Below are positions 1-6,653 of a stretch of DNA of 36,387 bases, in pieces; position 1 is the first letter of the stretch; each line of letters starts with the position of its first letter. The DNA is from Mycobacterium sp. (GTDB taxonomy: Bacteria; Actinomycetota; Actinomycetes; Mycobacteriales; Mycobacteriaceae). Below the pieces are notes generated by a model that saw nothing but the letters and a program-made list of their open reading frames with translations, had not been told where the DNA came from and searched no databases. The DNA lies in contig JAOPWT010000371.1 in NCBI GenBank assembly GCA_025965555.1, forward strand, positions 1 to 36,387, in the 5' to 3' direction. The translations under genes were made by a program, and so were the position numbers.

Positions 1-836
1 TCGGAGCCCGCGGCGACCGCCTGGTCGCCGATTGGCTCGACGCCGAGCTCGCCAAGGTCGATGACCCCGAGTACGTCCGCCTGTTCACCGAGCACGTCAC
101 ACTGCTCGCAGTGGTGCCCGCCGACTATGCGCAACGCATCGTGCGGACGTCGCGCGGCGCTCTCCTCGGAGGCATCCGGTTCTACGGCCGGGATCCGACA
201 CGCCCGTTCGTGGACGTCGTCGCGCACGGCTTCGGCGATCTCGACGCATTGGCGAACTGCGTCCGCGACGAATGGTCGATGTTCACAACACGTTTCGCCC
301 GCCTGCGGGCACGCCCCGGCTCCATCGTCGGACCGCGAGTGCTGCTCGACGTCAGCATTCACGTCGCTCGGTACGGCGACATGCCGCCACCCGACGGACG
401 GGTGTCGCTGGCGCCCTTCGACGACGTCGAGGATGCGGTGGCGACCGTCTGCCGTCGCTACGAGCGGCTGAGCGCCGATGACTCCGCCTTGGCCCACAAC
501 GTCTCACCAGCCGATCCCGACGATCTGCGCCGGTGGCATTCAGCAGGCCTGCTGCACGCCATCCGCAGACGCGACAGCGCGATCGGACTGCTCGCCGTGG
601 CGCCGGGGCGGATCGGATGGATCGAGGCCGACGAGATCAACGAAGAAGTGATCGACGCCGAGCACGCTGGACGGGGATACGCCGCGTCGGCCCAGACGGC
701 GTGGGCCAGGCGGCCGGGAAACGATGCCGAACGCCTGTTGGTGGGCACCATCGACCGCCTCAACGGGGCGTCGCGCCGGACCGCCGAACGAGCGGGACGC
801 CCGCGTGTCCTCGACGACGTCTTCCTCTCGCTCTAG
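1..836 (+). CDS. GNAT-like N-acetyltransferase family protein, 5' end outside the window
   Basis: The reading frame is open from base 3 of the window, so the true start lies upstream. An internal GTG near 111 is less likely because the residues before it (beginning GARGDRLVADWLD) read as normal protein. The C-terminal half resembles a GNAT fold: a segment with ESAHAGRGYA-like character (AEHAGRGYAASAQTAWARR), then a strand and helix ending GTIDRLNGASRRTAERAGR, which matches the last strand-helix of GNAT acetyltransferases where a residue with its neighbour's acetyl-CoA contact sits. No substrate can be named. It ends 3 nt before the stop of the convergent amidohydrolase gene. The GNAT call is by motif resemblance only. 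Confidence 0.6.
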   Translation, partial: GARGDRLVADWLDAELAKVDDPEYVRLFTEHVTLLAVVPADYAQRIVRTSRGALLGGIRFYGRDPTRPFVDVVAHGFGDLDALANCVRDEWSMFTTRFARLRARPGSIVGPRVLLDVSIHVARYGDMPPPDGRVSLAPFDDVEDAVATVCRRYERLSADDSALAHNVSPADPDDLRRWHSAGLLHAIRRRDSAIGLLAVAPGRIGWIEADEINEEVIDAEHAGRGYAASAQTAWARRPGNDAERLLVGTIDRLNGASRRTAERAGRPRVLDDVFLSL

Positions 837-839
837 GAG

Positions 840-1835
840 TCACATCCGGAGCAACGTCTCGGCGTTTCCGTGGGCGATGGCGTTTCGTTGCCCATCCGAA
901 AGATCGGCCTGCTCAAGAAATTCGGTGACGTTCTCGCGCACCACGTACGGAAAGTCCTCCGAGTAGATGATTCGGTCCGCACCGATCTCGGCGAGGATGA
1001 AGTTCAGTTGGTTCTGGCTGAACATGCCCGACGGCGTCGCCCACACCTGCTCCCGGTAGTACGCGCTCGGTACGCGGTCGAGGTGACTGGCCCCGCCAAT
1101 GACCTCGTCGAGTCGGTCGAGCCACCCCGCGACGAACTCGCCCCAGTGGCCGCTCAGCAGCTTGAGGTTCGGATGTCTGTCGAGCGCCCCCGACAGGATG
1201 AGACGCAGGATGTGAACGCCCGCCTCGGCGTGCCAACCGAAGGCCGGACCCGCGAACAGGAAGTGCACCGCCGCCGGCCAGGTGCCCGCGTAGTACGGCG
1301 TCGAGACGGGTTTCGCGGGCATCCCGGGGTGGACGTAGATCGGTAGGTCGACGGCCTCGGCGGCCGCGAGCACCGGTTCGAACCGCGCGTCGTCGAGGAA
1401 GAGACCATCGATGCTCCCCATCGTGAGCGCTCCCACGAAGCCCAACTCGTCAACGCAGCGCTTCAGTTCGTCCGCCGCACGGGCCGGGTCGTAAAGCGGG
1501 AGGGTCGCAAAACCCCGAAAGCGCGTTGGATGCTCCGAAATCTGCTGCGCGAGGCTGTCGTTCACCTTGCGGCACAACGCCACCGCGTCCGGGTGGGCGA
1601 GGCTTCCCGGGCTGTTCGCCCCATGGGACACCACCTGGACGTCGATGCCGACGCGGTCCATGTGGGCCAGCCGGTTGCCCCCGAGGCGTTCGGCGGAGTC
1701 CTGGTCGGGCATGAAGCCCCGGAGGAAATCGCCGAACCCGGCGTCGGGGACGATCGGCCCCGCACCGGAGAGTTCGAGCACGCGTGCCACCGCCTCCGGG
1801 TGATGGAAGTGCTCTTCGACGGTAATGATGCGCAC
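840..1835 (-). CDS. Amidohydrolase family 2 (ACMSD / resorcylate decarboxylase-like) protein
   Basis: A 331-residue metal-dependent hydrolase or decarboxylase of the amidohydrolase-2 family. It begins with an ITVEEHF segment in the position of the N-terminal metal motif of the ACMSD branch. It has a YVHPG motif in the middle, LLSGHWGE in the barrel, and YSEDFPY near the C-terminus supplying the late acidic residue. Length fits the family. Members act on aromatic carboxylic acids or related ring-cleavage products; the substrate cannot be read here. The start is GTG at 1835, supported by AGGAGG (complement of 1844-1849) 8 nt upstream. It diverges from the flavin monooxygenase at 1935, so the two could share control and act in one degradation step; that pairing is inference. 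Confidence 0.85.
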   Translation of the reverse strand: MRIITVEEHFHHPEAVARVLELSGAGPIVPDAGFGDFLRGFMPDQDSAERLGGNRLAHMDRVGIDVQVVSHGANSPGSLAHPDAVALCRKVNDSLAQQISEHPTRFRGFATLPLYDPARAADELKRCVDELGFVGALTMGSIDGLFLDDARFEPVLAAAEAVDLPIYVHPGMPAKPVSTPYYAGTWPAAVHFLFAGPAFGWHAEAGVHILRLILSGALDRHPNLKLLSGHWGEFVAGWLDRLDEVIGGASHLDRVPSAYYREQVWATPSGMFSQNQLNFILAEIGADRIIYSEDFPYVVRENVTEFLEQADLSDGQRNAIAHGNAETLLRM

Positions 1836-1934
1836 TCGGATGGCCTCCTTGGTCGGACGGCCGATACCGTTAGCCGTACTTCCTTCCTACGCCGAATGCG
1901 CGCGGCGGGTCGGCGCCCGTGCGACAGTTCCCCC

Positions 1935-3425
1935 ATGACGGGAAGTGTCGCCGTGATCGGGGCTGGGCCGGGTGGACTGGTCGCAGCACGGTGGCTGGTG
2001 TCGCAGGGGTTCGAGCCGGCGATCTTCGAGCGCAATTCGAGCCTCGGTGGGCAGTGGGCTGGACTGCCCGGCCGAAGTGGCGTGTGGCCGGGCATGCACA
2101 CCAACACCAGTCGCGTTCTGACGGCCTTCAGCGATCTCGAGCCTCAGAGCACCGAAGTCTTTCCGTCGAGTCGCGACGTGCTCGACTACCTGCATCGGTA
2201 CGCCCAGAAGTTCGGTCTGCTCCCGCGGATCAGGTTCGACACCGACGTCGAGCAGATTGGTCGGGACGACGGCGGATGGGTCGTGCGACACGGCGGTACC
2301 GAAAACCGATTCGACCGAGTCGTGGTGGCCAGCGGGCGGTTCCACGAATCCGTCATTCCGCCCGTGGCAGGCCTGGACACCTTCAGCGGTTCGGCGGGGG
2401 TGGCCTCCACCTACGACTACCGGGGGGCCGATTGTCACCGCGGTAAGCGGATCCTGGTCGCCGGCTGCGCGGTGAGCGCGCTCGAGGTCGCGGCCGAACT
2501 CGCCCAACTCGGCGCGGCCAAGGTCGTCGTCACCCAGCGCCGCCAGCGATACGTCCTGCCCAAGTTCGCCGCAGGCGTGCCCTCCGACCACAGGATCTTC
2601 ACGCGATACGGGGTGCTCGCGGCCGAGACCCTGCCCGCCGCAGTGATCGACCGCCAGCTCAAGGAGATCGTCGTCGAGGCGGGCGGCAGCCCCGAACAGT
2701 ACGGCGCGCCCGCCCCCGATCCCTCCCTGTTCGCCGCCGGGGTCACGCTCAGCCAGCAGTACCTGCCGCTCGTCGCGGAGGGTCGGATCACGGTGCGGCC
2801 GTGGATGACCGAGGTGGCAGGCACGACGGTCCGCTTCGCGGACGGGAGTGCCGACGAGTTCGACGGCATCGTGTTCGGCACCGGATTCAATCTCGGCCTG
2901 CCGTTCCTGAGTGAGGACGTCCTGGCGGTGGTCGGCCTTGATGCCGTGCACCTGGAGGCCGACCGCCATACCTTCCACCCCGATCTACCGGGGCTGGCAT
3001 TCGTGGGATTGTGGGACCAGTCCGGCGGATACTTCGTGCCACTGGAACTACAGGCCCGGTGGATCGCCTATGTGTGGGGTGGCGCGATCCCGGCGCCCAC
3101 CGACACCGACCAGCGCCGGGCGATCGACGTCTACCGCGCGCGGCGGGGCCTGTCGCAAAAGACCCGAATGAACCTGGCAGCTCTCACCTTTGCCCGCGCC
3201 GCGGGCGTTGAGCCGCATCTGGACAACTGGCCGGACTTGCATCGCGCCCTGTTGTTCGGCCCACTCGCGCCGAGTTGTTTCCGCCTCGAAGGCCCTGATG
3301 CGTTGCCCGACGCCGCGGCCCGGTTCATGCGGGATGCCGCCGCCTTCGGTGCGATCACCTCGAATGAGCTGACCGAGCGCGAACGCGGTCACTGGTCGCT
3401 GGTGCAAGCGGCGGCCGCCTCTTAG
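1935..3425 (+). CDS. Flavin-dependent monooxygenase-like / FAD-NAD(P)-binding oxidoreductase
   Basis: A 496-residue protein with an N-terminal FAD Rossmann motif GAGPGG (G9, G11, G14), an acidic strand end (IFERNSSLGGQW), and a second dinucleotide-binding segment at GKRILVAGCAVSALEVAAEL. The overall layout is that of class B flavin monooxygenases (FMO/BVMO type). Two signatures differ: the second Rossmann motif reads GCAVSA rather than GxGxSG, and the FxGxxxHxxxY fingerprint lacks its histidine (FSGSAGVASTYDY). The start ATG at 1935 places the GAGPGG motif 9 residues in; the frame is open further upstream, but that part overlaps the divergent amidohydrolase. Its stop overlaps the stop of dps by convergent arrangement (3422-3425). 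Substrate unknown. Confidence 0.8.
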   Translation: MTGSVAVIGAGPGGLVAARWLVSQGFEPAIFERNSSLGGQWAGLPGRSGVWPGMHTNTSRVLTAFSDLEPQSTEVFPSSRDVLDYLHRYAQKFGLLPRIRFDTDVEQIGRDDGGWVVRHGGTENRFDRVVVASGRFHESVIPPVAGLDTFSGSAGVASTYDYRGADCHRGKRILVAGCAVSALEVAAELAQLGAAKVVVTQRRQRYVLPKFAAGVPSDHRIFTRYGVLAAETLPAAVIDRQLKEIVVEAGGSPEQYGAPAPDPSLFAAGVTLSQQYLPLVAEGRITVRPWMTEVAGTTVRFADGSADEFDGIVFGTGFNLGLPFLSEDVLAVVGLDAVHLEADRHTFHPDLPGLAFVGLWDQSGGYFVPLELQARWIAYVWGGAIPAPTDTDQRRAIDVYRARRGLSQKTRMNLAALTFARAAGVEPHLDNWPDLHRALLFGPLAPSCFRLEGPDALPDAAARFMRDAAAFGAITSNELTERERGHWSLVQAAAAS

Positions 3426-3913
3426 TTTGCGACGTGGCGCAGTTGAGCGGTGAACATCCACCGCTGTTTTTCCAGCCCCTCGAGGATGGTGTGCAGAATG
3501 TCCGCACTCGTTGGATCCTCATCGTCGACGTCGTCATGCACGGCGCGAATGAGGTTGACGACGCCCAGGATTCGTTCGGAGATCACCGCAACGGCCCGCT
3601 CGACGCTGACCTCTCCTTCGGGGAAGTCCTCGAGGGTGGTGGTCTTGGCGACCGTGCCCGTGCGGCCGTCCGGCACCGCTTCAAGGGCACGCATGCGTTC
3701 GGCGACGGCATCGGCGTACTCGCGGACGGCATCGACGAGCTCGTCGAGTTCGAGATGAGTGGAACGGAAAAGCGGTCCCACCAGGGTCCAGTGCCCCTGC
3801 TTGGCCTGGCTCTGCAACTCCAGGAGTCCGACCAGGACTGCCTGCAGATCGGCGGCGAGCGCCGGCGTGGCAACGAACTCGCCTGCGAGGACTTCGCGTT
3901 TGGTGATTGTCAT
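3422..3913 (-). CDS. dps: Dps-family DNA-protecting ferritin (Dps2-like)
   Basis: A 163-residue ferritin-like protein. The motif order is that of Dps ferroxidase centres: QAKQGHWTLVG, then THLELDELVDAVREYADAVAERM, which supply the His and Asp/Glu ligands shared between dimer partners. Dps proteins form 12-mers that oxidise and store iron using hydrogen peroxide and can shield DNA. The sequence resembles mycobacterial Dps2 (from memory) more than Dps1. Two ATG codons lie in tandem (3916 and 3913). AGGAGG (complement of 3918-3923) is only 1 nt from the first and 4 nt from the second, so 3913 is preferred. It diverges from a Fur-family gene, which fits peroxide or iron control. Confidence 0.9.
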   Translation of the reverse strand: MTITKREVLAGEFVATPALAADLQAVLVGLLELQSQAKQGHWTLVGPLFRSTHLELDELVDAVREYADAVAERMRALEAVPDGRTGTVAKTTTLEDFPEGEVSVERAVAVISERILGVVNLIRAVHDDVDDEDPTSADILHTILEGLEKQRWMFTAQLRHVAN

Positions 3914-3954
3914 CATTCCTCCTAGATCTCGGGGCCTACCCGATCGACAACGTC

Positions 3955-4031
3955 GACGGTACACCTTGTTTTGAGTAAGTCAATATAGTGACCTACTATC
4001 TATAGTGCTTAGGTAATGCTAAGCTCGCGAC
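3955..4031. promoter_or_regulatory. Divergent dps / fur control region with candidate operators and promoters
   Basis: This AT-rich stretch lies between dps and the Fur gene. It holds a perfect inverted repeat GCTTAG-6-CTAAGC (4007-4024), a perfect ACTAT-2-ATAGT palindrome (3995-4006) and a direct repeat TATAGTG at 3984-3990 and 4001-4007, 17 bp apart. On the plus strand TAAGCT (4020-4025) fits a -10 hexamer 6 nt before the fur ATG, implying a leaderless mRNA with the -10 inside the first inverted repeat. On the minus strand TTGACT (3983-3978), a 16-nt spacer and TACCGT (3961-3956) fit a dps promoter. Binding by Fur is inference. Confidence 0.55.
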
Positions 4032-4490
4032 ATGAACACCGAGGATGCGATCAGTCGCTACAAGCGGGAACTGCGTGGCGCGGCGCTACGCGCGACCTCG
4101 GGTCGGGTGGCCGTCCTTCGGGCACTGGAGGCCTCGCCGCACTCGACCGCGGAGACGGTGTTCGATCTGATCTCCGGAGACCTTCCAGGCACGTCGCCGC
4201 AGGCGGTATACGTGGTGCTGAACGACCTGTCGCGGGCCGGTCTGATCCGCCGATTCGAGCCCGCGGGGTCGGCGGCTCTCTACGAACGTCGAATCGGTGA
4301 CAACCACCATCACCTGGTCTGCGAATCGTGTGGAACGGTGCAGGACGTGGACTGCGTCATCGGCCACGCGCCGTGCCTGGCCCCCAGCGGCGGTGCGGGG
4401 TTTCAGGTCCGAGAAGCCGAAGTCACCTTCTGGGGCGTCTGCTCACGATGCCAGACCGCAGACATGACAGATCCTGCTGCAACGCAATGA
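4032..4490 (+). CDS. Fur/PerR-family metal-dependent transcriptional regulator
   Basis: A 152-residue Fur-family repressor. The N-terminal winged helix spans about residues 15-85 (RATSGRVAVLRALEASPHSTAETVFDLI, then SPQAVYVVLNDLSRAGLIRR as recognition region). Metal and dimerisation motifs follow: HHHLVCESC with H92-H94, C97 and C100, and a second CxxC at C137/C140 (VCSRC), so the structural Zn(Cys)4 site looks complete. Divergence from dps suggests a role in peroxide or iron stress, as for FurA/PerR, but no katG lies next to it. There is no Shine-Dalgarno sequence before the ATG, and a -10-like TAAGCT ends 6 nt upstream, consistent with a leaderless transcript. Confidence 0.9.
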   Translation: MNTEDAISRYKRELRGAALRATSGRVAVLRALEASPHSTAETVFDLISGDLPGTSPQAVYVVLNDLSRAGLIRRFEPAGSAALYERRIGDNHHHLVCESCGTVQDVDCVIGHAPCLAPSGGAGFQVREAEVTFWGVCSRCQTADMTDPAATQ

Positions 4491-4607
4491 CTTTGACGGT
4501 CGCCCGGTCGAAATGGTGTGACGAGTTGATGACGAATCACCAGCGAACTATTTCACCAACTTGAACTAATTGATACCCCGAGGTAGAAAAAAGCCTTGCC
4601 CCAAGAA

Positions 4608-4652
4608 CCGCCGCGGTGATCACCCCCGTGGCCGGTCACCGCTTTGACTGCG
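4608..4652 (+). other. Inverted repeat upstream of the PAS-ANTAR gene
   Basis: GCGGTGA and TCACCGC form a 7-bp inverted repeat with a G/C-rich loop in the 196-bp gap before the PAS-ANTAR gene. It could fold in the 5' leader of that gene. No U-run follows, so it is not a clear terminator, and no function can be assigned. Confidence 0.25.
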
Positions 4653-4686
4653 GCAGGCAAGAACTATTCGTCGTCAAGGAGCGGGG

Positions 4687-5385
4687 ATGACAGCAGAACT
4701 CGACGGACGCGGCGTGGCCGATGGCCACGCCCGCGGCGGAAACCGCAACCCCGGCCGCGCTGAGGGCACCTCACAGCGCCTTGGGTGGTTTCGGTACTTC
4801 TTCGAAGACGACCGCTGGGAGTGGTCTCCGCAGGTGCAGACCATGCACGGCTACCAGCCAGGCACCGTCACCCCCACCACCGAGTTGGTGCTGTCGCACC
4901 AACATCCGGACGACTATCACCAGGTCGCGGCCACGCTGGACGACGTCCGTCGCCACCTTCGCCCCTTCAGCACCAACCACCGCATCGTCGACACCCGCGG
5001 CGACATCCACCAGGTTCTGGTCGTGGCCGACACCCTGGTCGACCAGTCCGGGTGCGTCGTTGGCACCCATGGGTTCTACGTGGACATCACGCCGATGGGG
5101 AACACGCAGGAAGCGCGGATCACCGCGGCGGTCGCCGAGATCACCGAGAACCGCGCCGTCATCGAACAGGCCAAGGGAATGCTGATGGTCGTCTACGCCG
5201 TCGACGCGGACGTGGCCTTCCAGCTGTTGCGCTGGCAGTCTCAGCACTACAACGTCAAGCTCCGCCTCGTCGCCGAGCAGATCGCCGAGGACTTCACCAA
5301 GGCGTCGCAGCAGAAGCCCGTCGCCCGCGGCTGCTACGACAACCTGCTCCTCACGGCTCACTCGCGGGCGGCAGTCAGGATCTGA
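4687..5385 (+). CDS. PAS and ANTAR domain-containing protein
   Basis: A 232-residue cytoplasmic regulator. Residues of about 30-140 form a PAS fold (WEWSPQVQTMHGY near the start, HPDDYHQV, then FSTNHRIVDTRGDIHQVLVVADTL and GTHGFYVDITP). An ANTAR domain follows at about 150-210 (ITENRAVIEQAKGMLMVVYAVDADVAFQLLRWQSQHYNVKLR-type three-helix pattern). ANTAR proteins bind paired hairpins in nascent RNA and prevent termination; the PAS domain would sense the signal. ATG at 4687 is preceded by AAGGAG at a good distance. PAS-ANTAR proteins of this size are common in mycobacteria. The last 11 nt overlap the convergent NTF2-like gene. No target transcript was identified. Confidence 0.88.
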   Translation: MTAELDGRGVADGHARGGNRNPGRAEGTSQRLGWFRYFFEDDRWEWSPQVQTMHGYQPGTVTPTTELVLSHQHPDDYHQVAATLDDVRRHLRPFSTNHRIVDTRGDIHQVLVVADTLVDQSGCVVGTHGFYVDITPMGNTQEARITAAVAEITENRAVIEQAKGMLMVVYAVDADVAFQLLRWQSQHYNVKLRLVAEQIAEDFTKASQQKPVARGCYDNLLLTAHSRAAVRI

Positions 5386-5695
5386 TGGCCAGCGACTCGA
5401 CGAGGCCGTCGTCGGTGAAGGTGAAGTGGAACCTCAGGACGACGGGGCTGCCGGGGAAGTCACCGGAGATCTCGGCACGGGCCACCTGCTCGTCGCCGAT
5501 CTTCTGCACGTCGAGCACCTCGTAGGAGACCGGCGGCACGGAGGTGCGCCACGCCCGGATTGCCTCGATGCCGTGGTAGCTGACTCCCTCGTCCTCTGCG
5601 GTCGCGTCCTCGGCGAACTGCGCGAAGTAGGGCCCGGTGTCGGCCTGTGGCGCCAGGGCGAAATAACGGTCGACGAGTTCAGTGGTCGTAGTCAT
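5375..5695 (-). CDS. NTF2-like / SnoaL-like fold protein
   Basis: A 106-residue protein of the NTF2 (SnoaL-like) superfamily, recognised by the pattern LVDRYFALAPQAD..YFAQFAEDATAEDEGVSYHGIEAIRAWR in the helical N-terminal part, followed by strands ending VVLRFHFTFTDDGLVESLAI. Such proteins are small cone-shaped enzymes or ligand binders; no catalytic residues can be assigned. It is transcribed divergently from a MerR/GyrI regulator and has a MerR-type promoter-operator at 5702-5732 reading toward it. The -10 ends 6 nt before the ATG, implying a leaderless mRNA under MerR control. Its 3' end overlaps the PAS-ANTAR gene by 11 nt. Confidence 0.8.
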   Translation of the reverse strand: MTTTTELVDRYFALAPQADTGPYFAQFAEDATAEDEGVSYHGIEAIRAWRTSVPPVSYEVLDVQKIGDEQVARAEISGDFPGSPVVLRFHFTFTDDGLVESLAIRS

Positions 5696-5701
5696 GGTCC
5701 C

Positions 5702-5732
5702 ACCGTGGACGCTCCCGTCGGGGGAGAGTCAA
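5702..5732 (-). promoter_or_regulatory. MerR-type promoter/operator of the NTF2-like gene
   Basis: On the minus strand TTGACT (5732-5727) is followed by a 19-nt spacer and CACGGT (5707-5702) as a weak -10, then 6 nt to the ATG at 5695. The spacer lies within a near-palindrome at 5708-5730 whose 8-nt arms, GACGCTCC and GGAGAGTC, differ at one position. An overlong 19-bp spacer holding a GACTCTCC-type dyad is the hallmark of BmrR/MerR-activated promoters. Binding by the adjacent MerR protein is inferred. Confidence 0.65.
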
Positions 5733-5747
5733 TTGTCGGTCACCCGA

Positions 5748-5778
5748 TGGACTCTCCTGCGGCGGGAGACCGCAGACT
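5748..5778 (+). promoter_or_regulatory. MerR-type promoter/operator of the merR gene itself
   Basis: TGGACT (5748-5753), a 19-nt spacer and CAGACT (5773-5778) precede the regulator ATG by 6 nt. The dyad at 5750-5772 has the same 8-7-8 geometry as the site serving the NTF2-like gene. The left half GACTCTCC is intact and the right half GGAGACCG is degenerate. The two dyad centres (5719 and 5761) are 42 bp apart, about four helical turns. This suggests autoregulation. Confidence 0.55.
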
Positions 5779-5784
5779 CGAGGA

Positions 5785-6591
5785 ATGCAGGGACGTTTGA
5801 GCATCGGCGACTTCTCCCGGATGACCCATCTGTCGGTCAAGACGCTGCGCCGGTATCACGAAGCGGGCCTGCTGCAGCCCGCCGAGGTTGACCCGTTCAG
5901 CAGCTACCGGTACTACGAGGCCGGCCAGATCCCCGTTGCCCAGACCATCCGCCGATTCCGCGACCTCGGCATGCCCGTCCGCGAGATCGCCGACCTCCTT
6001 GCGACCGGAAACCCCGAAGCGCGTGGCCAGCTCATCGGTCGCCACCTCGAACGCCTCGAAGCCCAGCTCGAGCACACCCGCAACGCCGTCGCCGCGCTGC
6101 ACCGTCTGCTGGATCCCGCCGAGACCATCGACGTGATGCGACGCACCACGGTCGAAACCGTCGCGGCCGCGATCAGCGAAATCGTCGCCAGGCCGGACGT
6201 GCTGACCTGGTACGGCGGGGCGATGGACGAGTTGGATGCCACGCTCGCGGAGGCCGGCCAGGTCGCCACCGGCCCTCCCGGCGGCCTCTACGACAACGAA
6301 CTGTTCACCGACGAGCGTGGCCGCCTGGTGGTGTATGTGCCCGTCGCGCAGCCACCGCGATCGGGCCGGGTCGAACCCCTCGTCATCGCGCCGACCGAGC
6401 TGGCCGTCACCATTCACCGCGGCGCGCACACCGACATCGACGTCACCTATGGCGCCTTGGGGATGTGGGTGGATCAACACGCGCTGACCATCGCGGGACC
6501 GGTGCACGAGACCTATCTCGTCGGGCCGCGGGACACCCCCGACGAGGGAGCCTGGCAGACCGAGATCGGCTGGCCGATCTCGTCCGCCTAA
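5785..6591 (+). CDS. MerR-family regulator with GyrI-like effector domain (BmrR type)
   Basis: A 268-residue transcriptional regulator. The N-terminal MerR winged helix (about residues 5-75) reads LSIGDFSRMTHLSVKTLRRY, followed by GLLQPAEVDPFSSYRYY and RFRDLGMPVREI, all family signatures. A coiled dimerisation helix follows (LIGRHLERLEAQLEHTRNAV). Residues from about 120 onward form a GyrI-like/SOUL small-molecule-binding domain (AISEIVARPDVL, PPGGLYDNELF, YVPVA, APTELAVTIHRGAHTDIDVTYGAL). Such proteins activate promoters with 19-bp spacers on binding lipophilic cations or similar ligands. Two matching operators lie immediately upstream, one facing the NTF2-like gene and one overlapping its own promoter. 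Whether it also controls the hut operon 62 nt downstream is unknown. Confidence 0.9.
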   Translation: MQGRLSIGDFSRMTHLSVKTLRRYHEAGLLQPAEVDPFSSYRYYEAGQIPVAQTIRRFRDLGMPVREIADLLATGNPEARGQLIGRHLERLEAQLEHTRNAVAALHRLLDPAETIDVMRRTTVETVAAAISEIVARPDVLTWYGGAMDELDATLAEAGQVATGPPGGLYDNELFTDERGRLVVYVPVAQPPRSGRVEPLVIAPTELAVTIHRGAHTDIDVTYGALGMWVDQHALTIAGPVHETYLVGPRDTPDEGAWQTEIGWPISSA

Positions 6592-6653
6592 TCGTCGGTC
6601 GAGACTACGGTTGGCTCGGAGTACTAGGCCTGCCCGAAGGAGAACCGCCACCC

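Noticed and set aside
4560-4600. SigF-like GGGTAT -10 on the minus strand before the PAS-ANTAR gene
   Set aside because: No GTTT-type -35 at the required distance, and no gene on that strand for it to serve.
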